Shown: piece by piece, positions 30,363 through 40,114 of the stretch
Layout of the letters: every line of letters starts with the position of its first letter
Numbering within the stretch: position 1 is the stretch's first letter
Position numbers and translations under genes: made by a program
The notes under the pieces: generated by a model
Seen by the model: only the letters and a program-made list of their open reading frames with translations
Database searches by the model: none
What the model was told of the DNA's origin: nothing
Source: Nigrospora sphaerica
Lineage: Eukaryota > Ascomycota > Sordariomycetes > Amphisphaeriales > Apiosporaceae
Direction of reading: 5' to 3'
NCBI GenBank assembly: GCA_018287875.1
Contig: JAGVVL010000027.1
Span: 1,364,001-1,428,000 of the forward strand
Length of the DNA stretch: 64,000 bases

Positions 30363-32128
30363 CTAGATGCCCGAGTCGTCCTGCACGACGCGCAGGTCCG
30401 TCTGATGGTCGTTCCAGGCGGCGCAGTTGGCCTGCAGGGCGTCGCTGTCGACGATGGTGGGGATCTCGCTCTGGCGCTCGACGAACTGCAGGGCGAAGCC
30501 CTCGCTCGTGTGCCAGCCGATGTGGCAGTGCATGAGCCAGGCGCCGGGGTTGTCCGTCTTGAAGGCGATGGCGAGCCAGCCGCTGGCGGGCAGCAGCGCC
30601 GTGTCGCGGCGCATGGGGTTGGCCGTGTTCAGCGCGCTGCCGTTGTACGCGCCCATGCCCTGGCCCAGCAGGTGGAAGTCGTGGCCGTGCAGGTGGATGG
30701 GGTGCGGCACCGCCAGCGTCGTCTGGATCACCGTGTAGGCCCAGGCCTCGGCCTCGTCGAGCACCACGACGGCGTTGGACGCCTCGAAATCGCGCTGCCC
30801 GTTGTCGAGCTGCAGCAGCGTCGGGTTGCCCCAGTCGACAATCATGGTCGTCGAGTTGAGGTACCAACGGAAGAAGCCGTCGTCGTTGAGGCCCGCCGTC
30901 GCCACCTGGCTGTTGAGCGAGTCCATGTCGCCCGCGGCCTGCGGCACGCGCGGCACCAGCAGCGCCGCGTCCATGTCCTCGCAGCTGTCCTCGTACTCGG
31001 GCGCCGTCGTGGTGGGCGTCGCCGTCGCCGCGCCGTAGTACACGATGCCCTTGATGTTGCCGGGGTTCTCGTTGCCGCTGCACGCCGACTGCGGCACCGC
31101 CCGCATCCAGAAGCTGTCGGCCACGGCGCCCTGGTCCGCCGTGATGACGACGTCGTAGCGCTGGCCCATGCCGATGCTGATGACATCCGTGGTGAAGGGC
31201 TCGATGGGCACAAAGTCGGCGGCGATGACCGTCATGGTGTGGTTGTCGATGGAGAACTTGAAGTGCGTGTCGACGGCCGCGTTGACGAGGCGCAGCCGGT
31301 ACGACTGGCCCTCGGCGAGGCTGACGTTGAAGCGGTGGCCCGTCTGCGCGGCGTCACCGTCCTCGCCGAACACGTTGGTGCCGTTCAGCAGGCCGTTGTT
31401 CAGCGTCGGCGGCCCGTTGAGCTGCGCCGTGTGCCACAGCTCGTCGACCGTCTTGTGGTCCCAGTCGTTGAGCGTCATCATGCCCAGGTCATGGTCGTAG
31501 TTGGCCGTGGCCGGCCCGTTGATGACAATGGCGCCGAAGAAGCCCTGCCACGCCTGCAGTGCAAAGTGCGAGTGGTACCACGACGAGCCGTACTGCGTCG
31601 CCCGCCACCGGTACGTGATGGTCGAGCCCGGCGCCGTCGCGCACTGCGTGATGGACACGACGCCGTCGTTTTGCACGTTGTTCTGCTGCCGGATGCCGTG
31701 GAAGTGCATGCTGGTGCCGTTAGTCGACGTCTGCAGCGAGTTGGTCAAGTGCACCACGACGTTGTCGCCTGTCGGCCGGGTTAGCTCGCGATGGGGGGTG
31801 CGACGGCGGCGGATGGATACGTACCCCAGTCGGCGGTGATGGTGGGCCCCGGGATGCTGCCGTTGATGGCCATGGCGAAGCGCTCGACGCCGTCAGGCGC
31901 GACGGTGACCTCGGCCAGGTCGAACCAGTACTCGCGCGTGACGCCCGTGTCGGGCACGACCGACGTGTAGTCGGTGTCGACGTCGTAGTTGCACCACTGC
32001 GAGCGCGTGGTGGCCGTGTTGCCGGCGCAGACGTCGCGGCCGACGAGCTGCGGCTTCGGCGCCGCCGGGGAAGCGAGCGTGTGCGTAGCGAGCGACAAGA
32101 GCGCCACGAGGGAGGTGAATCGCTGCAT
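30363..32128 (-). CDS. Laccase (ascomycete multicopper oxidase), 569 aa
   Basis: Exons (minus) 32128-31825 and 31768-30363, with one 56-bp intron (GTACGT...GACAG, branch GCTAAC). Secreted enzyme oxidising phenols with reduction of O2 to water. A signal peptide (MQRFTSLVALLSLATHTLAS) is followed by a short propeptide ending near LVGRD. All four copper-binding signatures are present: MHFHGIRQ, WYHSHFALQAWQG, HPIHLHGHDFHLLG and HCHIGWHTSEGFALQF, the last holding the type 1 cysteine. The protein ends DDSGI, the DSG(L/I/V) C-terminus that in ascomycete laccases is cleaved or plugs the T2/T3 channel. A TATAAG box lies 120 bp upstream (32248-32253). The gene diverges from the small secreted protein at 34495 across a GC-rich spacer. 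Confidence 0.95.
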
Positions 32129-32247
32129 GATGAAGAACGAGGGGAAGCGGCCAGGAAGAACCGTGAAGCGAGTGAGTGAGTGCGGGCTGCCGGTGGTGCT
32201 GCTGCTGCTGCTGGCCGTCGAGATACCAGGCCCGGCCTCGCCCGACT

Positions 32248-32253
32248 CTTATA
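32248..32253 (-). promoter_or_regulatory. Likely TATA box of the laccase gene
   Basis: TATAAG on the minus strand, 120 bp upstream of the laccase ATG, within CTATAAGAG. The mirror gene at 34495 has the same TATAAGAG. Confidence 0.5.
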
Positions 32254-34351
32254 GTCGACTCGCGGCTTCGTCGCCCTCTCCATGGCGCCCGCAGCACCAC
32301 AGCCGTTTCTCGCATCGCGCTGCGCCCCTCCGACGTGGTCCCATCCGAAGCCGCGGCCTCTCTATCGCGAGAAAAGCAACCCCCGGGGGGGGGGGGAGCC
32401 ACAGGCCCCCCGCGCGCATGCTTTTTGCCCACCGCGCACGGGGCCACGATGCTGTGTCGCTGCGACTCTGCGGCGTACCTTGGCCACCGCAATCCCCCCT
32501 CGCGGATAAGTGCGAGTGTGCAGCAGGGGGCCCGGGGCGTCGCCGGCGGGGGAGGCGGCCGTAGATCATGGTCGGCGCCTCGGACCGTCCAACGGGCGGG
32601 TGGGGGGCCCTTTGGGAAAAGCAAGTGCCGGGCTTCTCGCATCAGGCGGCTGCCGACCCGGTAATTTCACGAAAGGTGGCGTCCTTCTCCAGTCGCGATG
32701 GCACCGTCGCAGTAGGCCATGCTCGCGTTTGGTGACGAGTCAGTCGATCTCGGTGCGACACGCCGAACGCCCGCCCCGCTCAACGCCTAGGCTGGGCGCC
32801 GGCAGGATACGATTGGCCGTCGTGCGTGGCGTCATTCTAAAAGGAATGGCAGGAATCTCGCCGTTGGTGTTACATGGCGTCGCCGGGCGGTTTGTTTAGT
32901 TCCCGGTAGGCTCGCCATGCCCACCGCGCGTCGCGCTTGTTCTAGCCAACTGCCTGCCGCAGGAAACGTCATCCCATGCCGCTTAAAGGGGACAGGGGCA
33001 GAGGTGGGGGGGGGGGGGGGGAGATGAAGCGCGTAAGAACACGGGCCCCGGCAGCAATGCGACGCGCCGCAAAACATCGCGATGGGAGACGGGCGGGTAG
33101 GGGTTGAAATGACCAGGCCCCAGGAGGAGTACGATGCGTAAAGCGCCACGGCAGATTGGGAAAACGGCGGCCGGACGAGGACGCCGCCAAAACACGCACG
33201 GCCCGCGCCAAGTCGCCCGCGGGACCAGGGACAGGCCCGCGCGGCTCAGCACCTACACGCGCCCATGTGCCGGTCGGGGAGAGCCGTTGGGCCTCTCGGC
33301 CGCCCTCTCGGCCGCCATCTTATCGCGGCTTCGTCACCAGGCCCGATCCGACGGGGGGCATGGGCCCGTCCGTTCTGGAAACACGCTGATGGGCCCGGAA
33401 GCCTGCTTTCAACCGCACAACGTACTCGAGGCCCGACACCCGGCCCCCTGGCCTGGCAACCCGGCGGGCCCCCATCGTATGGACTCCAGGCACCTGGGTC
33501 GGACCCCCCAGGCCTTCGAGCGAAGCCGATTGGCCGGGCCGGGTCGACACACCCCCGCACCCGCCAAGGCGCCGGTTCGATGCAGGCGATCCGTCGGCTG
33601 CGACAGGTCACGCACATGCGATTGCAGGTACCGTCCAGGTCACGCCCAGACGTCTGCCGTCGATGCGACGGTACCATGACTTTATTCCCTTGTTCCCTCG
33701 GGACTTTGTTTTGCATCGATTCGGCATCGCAGACGCCCCACGCCCACTGCCGCGAGGCCAATGGCGACCCGGTCCCGGGTTCCTTGGGTCGCGCCGGCGG
33801 TGGGGCCCGCGGCGCCATGTTACCACGAATCTTGGTCCCCCCGGTCGCCTATCGGGGTCACGCGGTCCCCCCGGCCCGATGGGATGCGTGAGGGGGCACA
33901 GCATCGCAAAAGCGACGGCGCATTTGCGCCCGGTGAATGCATACCCGCACGCGCCAACCTGCCGTCGTATCGCGGCCGCCGTAGTCGCAGGGGGGCATCC
34001 GAACGGGCCTGCCCATCCCCCCACGCGCCACTGCGCACGCCGGCTGCAACGGTCGCCCGGTGCTTTTGCGAGGAGAGCCCCACCGCCCGGCCTGCGAAAG
34101 CAACGTGGGTGCAGGCTGCGCCCACGCTGAGTTACGCGTTCCGAATCTCGGTGCCTCCCCGGCCGCCCGCGATAACTGCGGTGCGTGCTGGTGCCAGGGT
34201 AGGGGAGGGCGCCGAGCCTCGCACCCGCGGCTCTTGTCGGATTCTACGCGGCCATGCCTGCCTCGGCTGGGCTTGCCTTAGACGAAATGAACCCGGCCGC
34301 ACGGCGTGTTCGCCCCGGTGGACTGCGGGCGGCGTCCGCTACGACGCGCGG

Positions 34352-34357
34352 TATAAG
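34352..34357 (+). promoter_or_regulatory. Likely TATA box of the small secreted protein gene
   Basis: TATAAG (in GGTATAAGAGC) about 140 bp upstream of the ATG at 34495. Confidence 0.5.
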
Positions 34358-34494
34358 AGCCCGTGACCGGTGCGCCTTTCCCTTCACCACCCACCCAACC
34401 CCCCTTTCCCCACCAAGACTTCACCTGTGGTGCCTATCCTACCCTTCTTACTCTCGTTAACCGCCCACAGGCCTGCGCCGTCTTCCCCGCCAAC

Positions 34495-35227
34495 ATGGTC
34501 CGCCAGCTTCTCGTCCCTCTGCTCTGCGCCGCCGGCGCCGTAGCCCTGCCCGCCGCCTCCACGGCCTCCGCCACCATCGTAGCCGACTTTAGTCTCTTCG
34601 CCTACGGCCGCGGCCTGGGCGGCCACCGCGTCGTCGAAAAGGATGGTGAATCGTCCCCTGCGTCCCGTGCTACGCCGAGGGCCCGGGGCGGTCGATACTA
34701 ATCTCGCGGGTGCAGGCTCGGCCTACATCGTGACCTCGCCCTTTCCGAACAACTGCAACAACGTGACCTGTAAGTCGGCCCTCCCACGTCAATTCGCCCC
34801 TTCCGAGCATCCGCGTTTCCCCGTGTTCTCAACTCCCACCGCCAACGCCCCGCCGCCCTCCCGACCGGCCCGCTGACGCGAGAACCCAGTCCACTCGGGC
34901 GGCAACGACCGCACGCTCGAGGCCCGCATTGGCGACAACGCAACCAACGCGACCAACGCGCTCTTCGCGGTGCCCAGCACGGCCGGCGCCCTCACCTTTG
35001 CGCACGGGGCGGCGAACGCCTCGGTGCAGACGACGGGCTTCGGTCTGTACGACTCGTTCCTGTTCGTCAACCTGCCCGGCAACGGCATGGCCATGGACTG
35101 GTTCGCCCGCCCCATGGCCGACGCCAAGGACACCTGGGAGCTGGGCTGGAAGCTCGACAGCCACGACGCCGTGCCCGTGGCGCTGCGCAGCATCGGCCCG
35201 TCGAAGCCGGCCGGGCGAGACGCGTAG
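34495..35227 (+). CDS. Small secreted protein of unknown function, 180 aa, three exons
   Basis: Exons 34495-34645, 34716-34769 and 34890-35227. Introns of 70 bp (GTGAAT...TGCAG, with a yeast-like TACTAAT branch box) and 120 bp (GTAAGT...CCCAG). The spliced frame is continuous. The signal peptide MVRQLLVPLLCAAGAVALPA is followed by a compact domain: TIVADFSLFAYGRGLGGHRV, SAYIVTSPFPNNCNNVTFH, then AGALTFAHGAANASVQTTGF, LYDSFLFVNLPGNGMAMDWF and KDTWELGWKLDSHDAVPVAL. Several Asn-X-Thr sites suggest N-glycosylation. I recognise it as a conserved secreted protein type of Sordariomycetes without known function; a lectin-like or effector role is possible but unproven. It shares its upstream region with the laccase. 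Confidence 0.8.
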
Positions 35228-35831
35228 CATGGCCGCGGCAAATCTGCCGCTTGGTGAGGGCTTGGGAGAGGCGGCATGCTCGCGCCGCTCCGTCGAACTC
35301 GCTGGGTCCTGCGCGTGAATTTTGGTAGTTTATGCCACGCCGTCGTTGGGAAAATTAGCGATCACGGATCTCTACATGGACATAGTAGATCCCAGGTACC
35401 CGCTGGCCTACATACTGTCAAGTCCGACTCTTGTTAAACGTCGACTTTAAGGGGTCTGAATTCCTGGACTCAAGCAACATCGGGGTGGTTTCCAGCGTTC
35501 TGCTTTTCGTCCGAGTCTAAAGAGAGGGGCCGCATAAATCTATAGAGTTCAGGGGCTACTGCATCGTCGCGGAGATTTCAGAGACATAAGTGATTACCGA
35601 ACTGGTTTGGTAATTCCGGGGGGGGGGGCGGAGAGTGAGGGTGCAAGACCATTGCGGCGCACAAGAAAATAACAATATTGAGGGACCATACCCGGTCCCT
35701 CCCAACAGGACTGGTTTTCCGCCACCTCATTTAACCTTGGGCTACTAATTTGATAATTCATCTATTTGAAGTATTCCGGCCCTGTCCAGGCTCGCACCTC
35801 TGCTGGGGTATCTAGTGGGGACAAGATGATG
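35228..35831. other. Spacer between convergent genes
   Basis: About 600 bp downstream of both the small secreted protein gene and the Gly-rich gene. It contains a G-run near 35620-35628. No feature recognised. Confidence 0.5.
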
Positions 35832-36221
35832 CTACCGGCTCTTGGCGTAGCTGGCAGCCTTATCGATGATTTTGTCGGTGAAACCTCCGCTGCCGCCTTT
35901 GTTGTTGCTGCTGCTGCTGCTGTTGTTATGACTGCTGCCGTTGTTGCCGCCTCCGCCGCCAAGCATGGTGCCAATCTTGTTTCCAATGCCGCCACTGCTG
36001 GAAGAGTTGTTGCTGTGCTGGCCGCAGCCGTTGTTGTTTCCGTTGCAGCAGCAGCAGCCGCCGCCGCCGCCACCGCCCATGTTGTGGCTGTTGTATCCGC
36101 CGCTGCCCATGCCACTACCCGTGTTGCTGCTGTAGCCGTTGCCGCTCATGCCGCCGCTCATGCCGCCGTTCATACCTCCTGTGCCGCGTGCCAACTTGTG
36201 GCCTCCAGTGATGCAAGCCAT
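35832..36221 (-). CDS. Gly/Asn/Ser-rich low-complexity protein, 129 aa
   Basis: A single open frame from the ATG at 36221 (MACITGGHKLARGTGG). It consists of GGMSGGMSG-like repeats, a MGGGGGGGCCCCNGNNNG stretch with four adjacent cysteines, further Ser/Asn/Gly runs, and a more regular C-terminal helix GGFTDKIIDKAASYAKSR. No signal peptide. The plus strand of the same DNA also reads open (Ala/Val-rich), as expected for such codon repeats, so coding strand is judged by the ATG, the non-repetitive ends and a TATAAG box about 105 bp upstream. Such proteins are often cytoplasmic, stress-related and disordered; no function is claimed. A pogo transposon lies directly beyond the TATA box. Confidence 0.5.
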   Translation of the reverse strand: MACITGGHKLARGTGGMNGGMSGGMSGNGYSSNTGSGMGSGGYNSHNMGGGGGGGCCCCNGNNNGCGQHSNNSSSSGGIGNKIGTMLGGGGGNNGSSHNNSSSSSNNKGGSGGFTDKIIDKAASYAKSR

Positions 36222-36322
36222 GGCGGGGGCTCATACCATTGTTTCCACGCATCTTGAGATGCTCGACGGGTGTAGATGCTGAGACTGCGAGGCCGTATTA
36301 GTTGGGTGTGTCGGGCTTGGTG

Positions 36323-36328
36323 CTTATA
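36323..36328 (-). promoter_or_regulatory. Possible TATA box of the Gly-rich gene
   Basis: Minus-strand TATAAG about 105 bp upstream of the ATG at 36221. It lies 15 bp from the inner boundary of the pogo transposon (starts 36344). Confidence 0.35.
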
Positions 36329-36343
36329 GGGGGCTGGTGGATA

Positions 36344-38273
36344 AGCTCGAGCACCCCTTCGAGCGCCAGCCCCTTCGCGCGCCACCGGTTTCAGCCATGC
36401 CTCACGACGACCCCTGCAGACAAAAACACGAATATCTCGGGCGCCAGGATAGATATGAGCAAGCAGTTTAGCTTCAAGAGATCACGATACACTCTTCTAC
36501 CTCTTCACCATCATCTTCATCCCAATCCTCCAGGTCTATCCAGTCCCCTTAGCCTGCAGGCTCGTCCGAGCTGTCCGGCAGCACCCCCATCTCCCTTTTG
36601 ACCCTCCTAACGTCTGACATCTGCACGAAGCGCTCCTGAGCGGTCGGCCTTACTCTACGACGCTTCTAGGGCCTCTGCCGTTCCAGGGCAGCCGCCAATT
36701 GGTCTCGTTCGTGCGTAAGGCTAGCGATCTGAGCGCAACTATCGTTAAGGGCCTTGCAGAGCTTCCTTGTGAGGAACCGGAAAGTCGGCTTGCTATAGGC
36801 TGGCTCCATCCCACGCAGGTCTCTGGCGATGCCATTCAATTGACGTGCGCTCCTTGGGGTCTGGAACACCACCGCAGATATTGCAGCCAGCGTATCGACC
36901 TTTGGATCCCTTATTTCTGGTATTCTAGGTCGTTCTTTAAGGTCCTGGTCTCGCTGCTGCGCTAGTCGGCTGTTGAGGGCCTTAGACCGGTCCCTGGGAA
37001 AGATACCAGTTGCAATCCAGCCTGCTGCGATATTTGAAGGCGTGAAGGCCTCCTTCCTGGCCTTATTCCAGGCCTCCAGGAACTCTGGCTTGTTTGGAGT
37101 CATCGTGAGGCTGGAGGCGCACGCCTCACGCAGCTTAATGCGGTATGCCCTCTTCAATACCGAAAAGGAGCCCAGATCCAGGGGCTGAAGCACCTGGGAG
37201 GTGTGCGCTGGCAGGAAATCCAGCCAGACCTTCGCCTTAAGGCAAGTTAACATAAAGGCCTCGTCAACGTGGCTCCTATGGCCGTCTAGGATAAGATGCC
37301 TCCAGCCACCGTGGCGGGGCCTCGTTTCTAGCAGAAACACCTCCTTCAGCCAGCGCAAGGCTATTGAATTGTTGGTCCAGCCGCTTTTCGAGGTGCAGAA
37401 ATGCCAGTCCACGAAGTCCTCGTTGTTCACTTAGTTTACGAACCATTGCTGTTGGACCTCAGCGCCCTTAAAGATGACCAGGGGCGGCAGAACGCGGCCA
37501 TCAGCGCTAACGCACTCCAGGATCGTCACCCACTCCCGATTTCCAGGATCCATGGTGTAGATTTTCCTCACGGCGGCTGGGCCGATAACCAAAGGGTTAT
37601 CTCCAAGCCCAATCATGCTGCCAATCTCGTCCACGTTGTAGGTGTCCTCTAGCAACACCTCCGCGAGCTTAGGGTGGTCCAGACGATCGAAAAACTCCAC
37701 GATATTAGTGCGCGAAGCGCCGTTAACGCGCAGAAAGTCGATGCCGGTGGCTCGGATAGACCTGACCTCTAAATGGCGGCGAAAAAACGCGACGTGCTAA
37801 TGTTTACCAAGGTGATTTTGGCCTCCAGACTGACGATAGATTCGTAGCGCGTACAGGCGAAAACGGCTGTGCGGTGGTGCCCAGCTTAGTCTGGCTTATA
37901 ACAACACCCAGTCGACTAGTTGTTGTTCCTAGATTGGTGACAGGGACTGCCTCTCGGCGTTAAACTCCTTTCGAGTTATCGTGCCCTTAATGCGGCGCCT
38001 TAAATAGTCCTTGGAGACATGGAACTGCTTGGCGGTGGCTCTGATGGACTTGCCGGCGGTGATCTCCGCCAAGGCAAGCTCCAGCTGGTCTGGATCCATT
38101 TCGATACCTTCACGAGAAAGAGCAGAAGATAACGAATCTATCGAACTATCCACTATGGCTGTAGGCTAAGTGTGTGGCTAAATATCGTGGAGTGACATGG
38201 ACGGAAGCATCGTGAGGCATGGCTGAAACCGGTGGCGCGCGAAGGGGCTGGCGCTCGAAGGGGTGCTCGAGCT
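36344..38273 (-). mobile_element. Pogo/Fot1-type DNA transposon, 1930 bp, perfect 64-bp TIRs
   Basis: Starts AGCTCGAGCACCCC and ends in its exact reverse complement. The inverted repeats are identical for 64 bp, diverging first after CTCACGA. Both ends are flanked by TA (36342-36343 and 38274-38275), the target duplication of the Tc1/mariner/pogo superfamily. It contains one minus-strand transposase frame with four stops. Perfect TIRs beside a mutated gene suggest a recent insertion, possibly mobilised in trans. Confidence 0.92.
36666..38153 (-). pseudogene. Pogo/Fot1 transposase gene inactivated by four in-frame stops
   Basis: A single frame of 496 codons without frameshift. It has an N-terminal HTH (ELALAEITAGKSIRATAKQF, HVSKDYLRRR), a CENP-B-like second HTH region (EQQLVDWVLL, SWAPPHSRFR), and a DDE domain: YNVDEIGSMIG, CVSADGRVLPPLVIFKG, WRHLILDGHRSHVDEAF and LPAHTSQVLQPLDLGSF. 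The C-terminus is basic with a coiled-coil-like tail (SLTHERDQLAAALERQ). Stops are at 37929-37931 (TAG), 37896-37898 (TAA), 37797-37799 (TAG) and 37431-37433 (TAA). Each can arise from a CAG/CAA codon by C-to-T in CpA, the RIP signature. The first codon reads ATA-GTG where ATG-GTG would be expected. Confidence 0.9.
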
Positions 38274-39465
38274 TAATGGTAAGATGCTGATAACAAGCAA
38301 ACCCAAATATGCCGGTCCAGGGACGGAGTACATATAGATGATTGAAAATAAGGGCGGCAGATGACTTCATCGTGCCGCTCACCGTAGTTCCTGGCAGCAC
38401 CCTCGACCCCGTGACGCATATCCACGGCCATCTAGACTCCGGCAATGGGCGCCCATAGTGCCACGAACGATCCGAGGGCCTTGGCAGCTCGTCGTGGGCC
38501 GTCGTCAGTGCTGCTGGAAGCCGATTACCCGTCCCCCCGGCTGGGTCGGCAGTTCGGCACCGCGGCCGGGCGTGTCGTTACGCCGCCTGACGTAGCGCCG
38601 CGGCGCTGGCAGCCGGGCTACCGGGCACCTGGGCTGGCTTTTGCGGGCCTCGGCCACGGATCCCTGTGCAGGCCTTCCTGCCGACGAGCCACCCCAACCC
38701 TGGCCCGACGACGGGAGCCAGTGCGCAGGGTGGCAATCTACGCATCGAACCGGACTGGAAGCTGTCTCTGCTCAATGCGCAGGCGACGCCATCGTCGACG
38801 TGCATGAAATGGTGCCACCTCCCGCCCCACCTTCTGACTCGCCCGTGCCCGTGGAACTGCGCAAATGCCGACGACCTCGCGACGACAGGAGGAATCGGAA
38901 CTGCCCCCAACGACGGTGCCGAGGTAGGAAGCAGTCTCTGGCTCGTGCCTCGGGAGCCTTGAAAAGAGTCCTGCCCGGCCCAACCCAGTCCACGGGCGCC
39001 GGTCGTGCTCCAACCGTGTGCCGCATGTGCCATAGGCTTCTCCTTCCAAGTATCGGACGGTCTGCATTACGATCCCATCACACCACAAAATACGGGACCT
39101 TGGCACATCGCCAACCCCTGCAGGTGCGGCTCCAAAGCCGTAGGGCTGGTCCCGTGATCAGAACCTCCCGACGCTGCGGTGCGTAGCCCAACATTGATGG
39201 GGAAATGACGGGGGAAAGGGGTGCAGGGCGGACGAGGGCAGGACAGGTCCGTCACCGCCGCTACCCCTCACGTGATTCCGCTCGGACAGCAGGCGGGCAT
39301 ATGTTCACGAGGCTATATTCAAAATTGGGTATATGTACACAACAAGTCAAAGATTCGCCTTCCACAGCCGGTCAAGTGGGAACCACGCCGCCCTCTCAGA
39401 CGTGGGACCTCGCCGAGGCAAAACGGAATGGGGTACGTCGTGCTCATGCACAGGCGAATCACGCC
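38274..39465. other. Gene-free spacer, 1.2 kb
   Basis: GC-rich with long overlapping frames on both strands and no recognisable motif. No repeat shared with other parts of the window was seen. Confidence 0.45.
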
Positions 39466-40114
39466 TTAGACCCGGTCCAATAGGCCGTACGACTTGCTGG
39501 TGTACAAATCGGACGTGAAGGGGTATCTTTCGGGGTCGTCGATGCACCCGCTCAGCATGACGCCCTCGACGCGGCGGGTCCAGGGCTCGCTGACGACGAT
39601 GTCGTAGTTATCGGCGGGCACCTGGAAGATGAAGGTGATTTGCTGCGTCGAGGCCCACTGCCGCGAGTACGAGACTTCGAGCGCCGTCGAGATGACGTCC
39701 TTGACGATTGTCAAGGTGGTAGCCGACCCTGCCGACAGCGTGTTGGCGATCTGGTAGCCCTGCATGACGCTGGCCGTCACTGAGGCCGCCACGGCCGCCA
39801 CGACGGGCGACATGGGCACGTCCCGGCCCAGGAGCCGCGTATCCAACAGAACCTGGACTTCGGTCGACTGTTCGCAATCGGCCCGCCTCTTCTTCTCACC
39901 ACGACGGGGGGGCGGATCGGGTGCGACGGCCGTCGACGGGGCGGGCACCACGTCGCCCTTCTTGATCATCTGCTGGAACTCGGCTTTTTTTTATCACCGA
40001 GTTGGAGCCCTCGTTGTTGAACATGACGACGTCGTCGTAGTTCAAGGCGGGAGGCGGCGCCGCCGCCATCGCAGCCCCAAGCAGGGCGAGACCGGCAACG
40101 AGACGGAGGCGCAT
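39466..40114 (-). pseudogene. Secreted protein gene broken by a one-base insertion and an early stop
   Basis: ATG at 40114 with signal peptide MRLRLVAGLALLGAAMAAAP. The frame then reads NYDDVVMFNNEGSNSVIKK into a run of eight A (minus strand; T8 near 39987-39994). With seven A the frame would continue AEFQQMIKKGDVVP, so one extra base breaks it. The rest contains CEQSTEVQVLLDTRLLGRDV, MSPVVAAVAASVTASVMQGY, IFQVPADNYDIVVSEPWTRR and YPFTSDLYTSKSYGLLDRV, then TAA. After the stop GVIRLC follows in frame, which fits the C-terminal end of relatives I recall in other ascomycetes. Those are secreted proteins of unknown function. The homopolymer could also be a sequencing error, but the stop would remain. 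Confidence 0.6.

Larger units (their letters stand above)
32129..34494. other. 2.4-kb GC-rich divergent intergenic region
   Basis: It separates the laccase (minus) and the small secreted protein gene (plus), so it is the upstream region of both. Very GC- and CpG-rich, with G-runs at about 32382-32396 and 33006-33023. Many long overlapping frames exist in all phases because stop codons are rare here. None has motifs or splice logic, so no gene is called. Each end carries a TATAAGAG motif. Confidence 0.6.

Noticed and set aside
30303..31784. 493-codon plus-strand frame over the laccase
   Set aside because: Antisense shadow of a GC-rich gene; Val/Arg/Gly-rich with no motif, while the opposite strand has all copper-binding motifs and a signal peptide.
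33134..34366. Several 150-210-codon frames in the GC-rich spacer
   Set aside because: Stop codons are rare in such sequence; frames on both strands overlap, are Arg/Pro/Gly-rich, and lack splice logic or motifs.
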